This document shows, piece after piece, positions 5,070-5,229 of a DNA stretch of 5,229 nucleotides. Every line of letters starts with the position of its first letter. Within the stretch, counting starts at the first letter, position 1. Location: the NCBI GenBank assembly GCA_017475725.1, contig JAFVFA010000205.1:1-5229 (forward strand), read 5' to 3'. Source of the DNA: Spirochaetales bacterium. GTDB lineage: Bacteria; Spirochaetota; Spirochaetia; Sphaerochaetales; Sphaerochaetaceae. The notes beneath the pieces are model-generated. The model saw nothing but the letters and a program-made list of their open reading frames with translations. It did no database searches and was not told the DNA's origin. The translations under genes and the position numbers were made by a program.

Positions 5070-5098
5070 ACTATACACATTTTTGAAATTAATTGCAC
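5070..5098 (-). promoter_or_regulatory. Predicted promoter of the RNA-binding protein/hydrolase operon
   Basis: On the minus strand TATAGT (5075-5070, 5/6 to TATAAT) is preceded by TGTG (extended -10 character) and, 17 bp upstream, by GTGCAA (5098-5093, 3/6 to TTGACA). Transcription would begin near 5063, leaving a leader of about 25 nt containing AGGAG (5051-5047) 8 nt before the ATG. Confidence 0.5.
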
Positions 5099-5112
5099 CC
5101 GTTTGCAGACGG
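5099..5112. repeat. Near-palindrome between the divergent promoters
   Basis: CCGTTTGCAGACGG is a 14-bp palindrome except for one internal pair (T5103/G5108). It lies between the -35 of the leftward operon and within the -35 region of the rightward gene. TTGCA occurs three times close by (5093-5097, 5103-5107, 5116-5120). It may be a shared operator; evidence is positional only. Confidence 0.25.
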
Positions 5113-5134
5113 ATTTTGCACATTATGATATATT
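5102..5134 (+). promoter_or_regulatory. Predicted promoter of the rightmost gene
   Basis: TTTGCA (5102-5107, 4/6) is followed after 16 bp by TATGAT (5124-5129, 5/6); an overlapping alternative -10 is TATATT (5129-5134, 5/6). Transcription would start between about 5136 and 5141, at or within 5 nt of the ATG, leaving no room for a ribosome binding site. Confidence 0.45.
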
Positions 5135-5140
5135 CAAGAC

Positions 5141-5229
5141 ATGTCGAATGTGAACGCCGATATTGACAACCAGAAAAGGGAGATTGAGAGGTCCCGTTCA
5201 GAGCTCATGGGTATGTACCAGGAGCTTGG
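5141..5229 (+). CDS. N-terminus of an unidentified protein (partial)
   Basis: ATG 5141 opens a frame that runs to the window edge: 29 complete codons plus two bases. The visible residues (MSNVNADIDNQKREIERSRSE, then LMGMYQEL) are hydrophilic, rich in charged residues and heptad-like, suggesting a coiled-coil or helical cytoplasmic start with no signal peptide. I do not recognise it. There is no Shine-Dalgarno, but a good -10 lies just upstream and the gene is divergent from the RNA-binding protein operon, with 102 bp between the two start codons. The start could lie further in (ATG at 5207 or 5213), but no ribosome site supports those. Confidence 0.6.
   Translation, partial: MSNVNADIDNQKREIERSRSELMGMYQEL

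Noticed and set aside
5039..5098. Extension of the RNA-binding protein to ATG 5098
   Set aside because: The added 20 residues would be encoded by the AT-rich promoter region including the -10 and DnaA box, while AGGAG at ideal spacing supports ATG 5038.
1..5229. Search for a defence, mobile or other accessory system, CRISPR array, tRNA or riboswitch
   Set aside because: All long frames belong to housekeeping families, intergenic gaps are at most about 116 bp, and no regularly spaced repeats, cloverleaf or aptamer-like leader was visible.

Overview
The window reads as an ordinary bacterial chromosomal stretch of compact housekeeping genes. It is not an accessory island: I see no transposase, phage gene, CRISPR array, tRNA or rRNA. 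Base composition is balanced to slightly GC-rich. Codon use combines CTG leucine with frequent AGG/AGA arginine and ATA isoleucine. Bacterial -10/-35-like elements, a DksA-type zinc-finger protein and an intrinsic terminator point to Bacteria. A helicase-less DbpA RNA-binding-domain protein beside TrmJ, DksA-like and AI-2E transporter genes makes me think of Spirochaetota (Treponema/Sphaerochaeta relatives). That placement is a low-confidence inference.

Layout. 1-69 (+): the last 22 codons of a gene entering from the left. 68-105: an intrinsic terminator for the gene that converges on it. 128-2098 (-): a two-gene operon, trmJ (tRNA ribose methyltransferase) followed by an M29 family aminopeptidase. 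The trmJ stop codon directly abuts the aminopeptidase start. 2091-2144: a very tight divergent promoter region. 2145-3401 (+): an AI-2E/PerM family membrane protein. 3402-3517: an intergenic region with a weak terminator candidate, a perfect 12-bp palindrome and a promoter. 3518-3877 (+): a DksA/TraR zinc-finger regulator, whose stop lies 14 bp from that of the convergent gene. 3892-5038 (-): a two-gene operon of a DbpA-domain RNA-binding protein followed by a glyoxalase-II-like metallo-beta-lactamase-fold hydrolase, overlapping by 11 bp. 5039-5140: a second divergent promoter region with a consensus DnaA box. 5141-5229 (+): the start of an unrecognised gene leaving on the right.

How the genes work together. 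The theme is translation and RNA maintenance (TrmJ, the DbpA-domain protein, the DksA-like regulator) plus general peptide and thioester turnover. Nothing links all of them into one pathway. I did not find a clear undescribed system. The most interesting signals are regulatory. Two genes (trmJ and the rightmost gene) lack a Shine-Dalgarno and have -10-like boxes so close to the start codon that leaderless mRNAs are likely. The trmJ and transporter promoters interleave. A LexA-box-like palindrome lies upstream of the dksA-like gene. A perfect DnaA box lies over the predicted transcription start of the RNA-binding protein operon.
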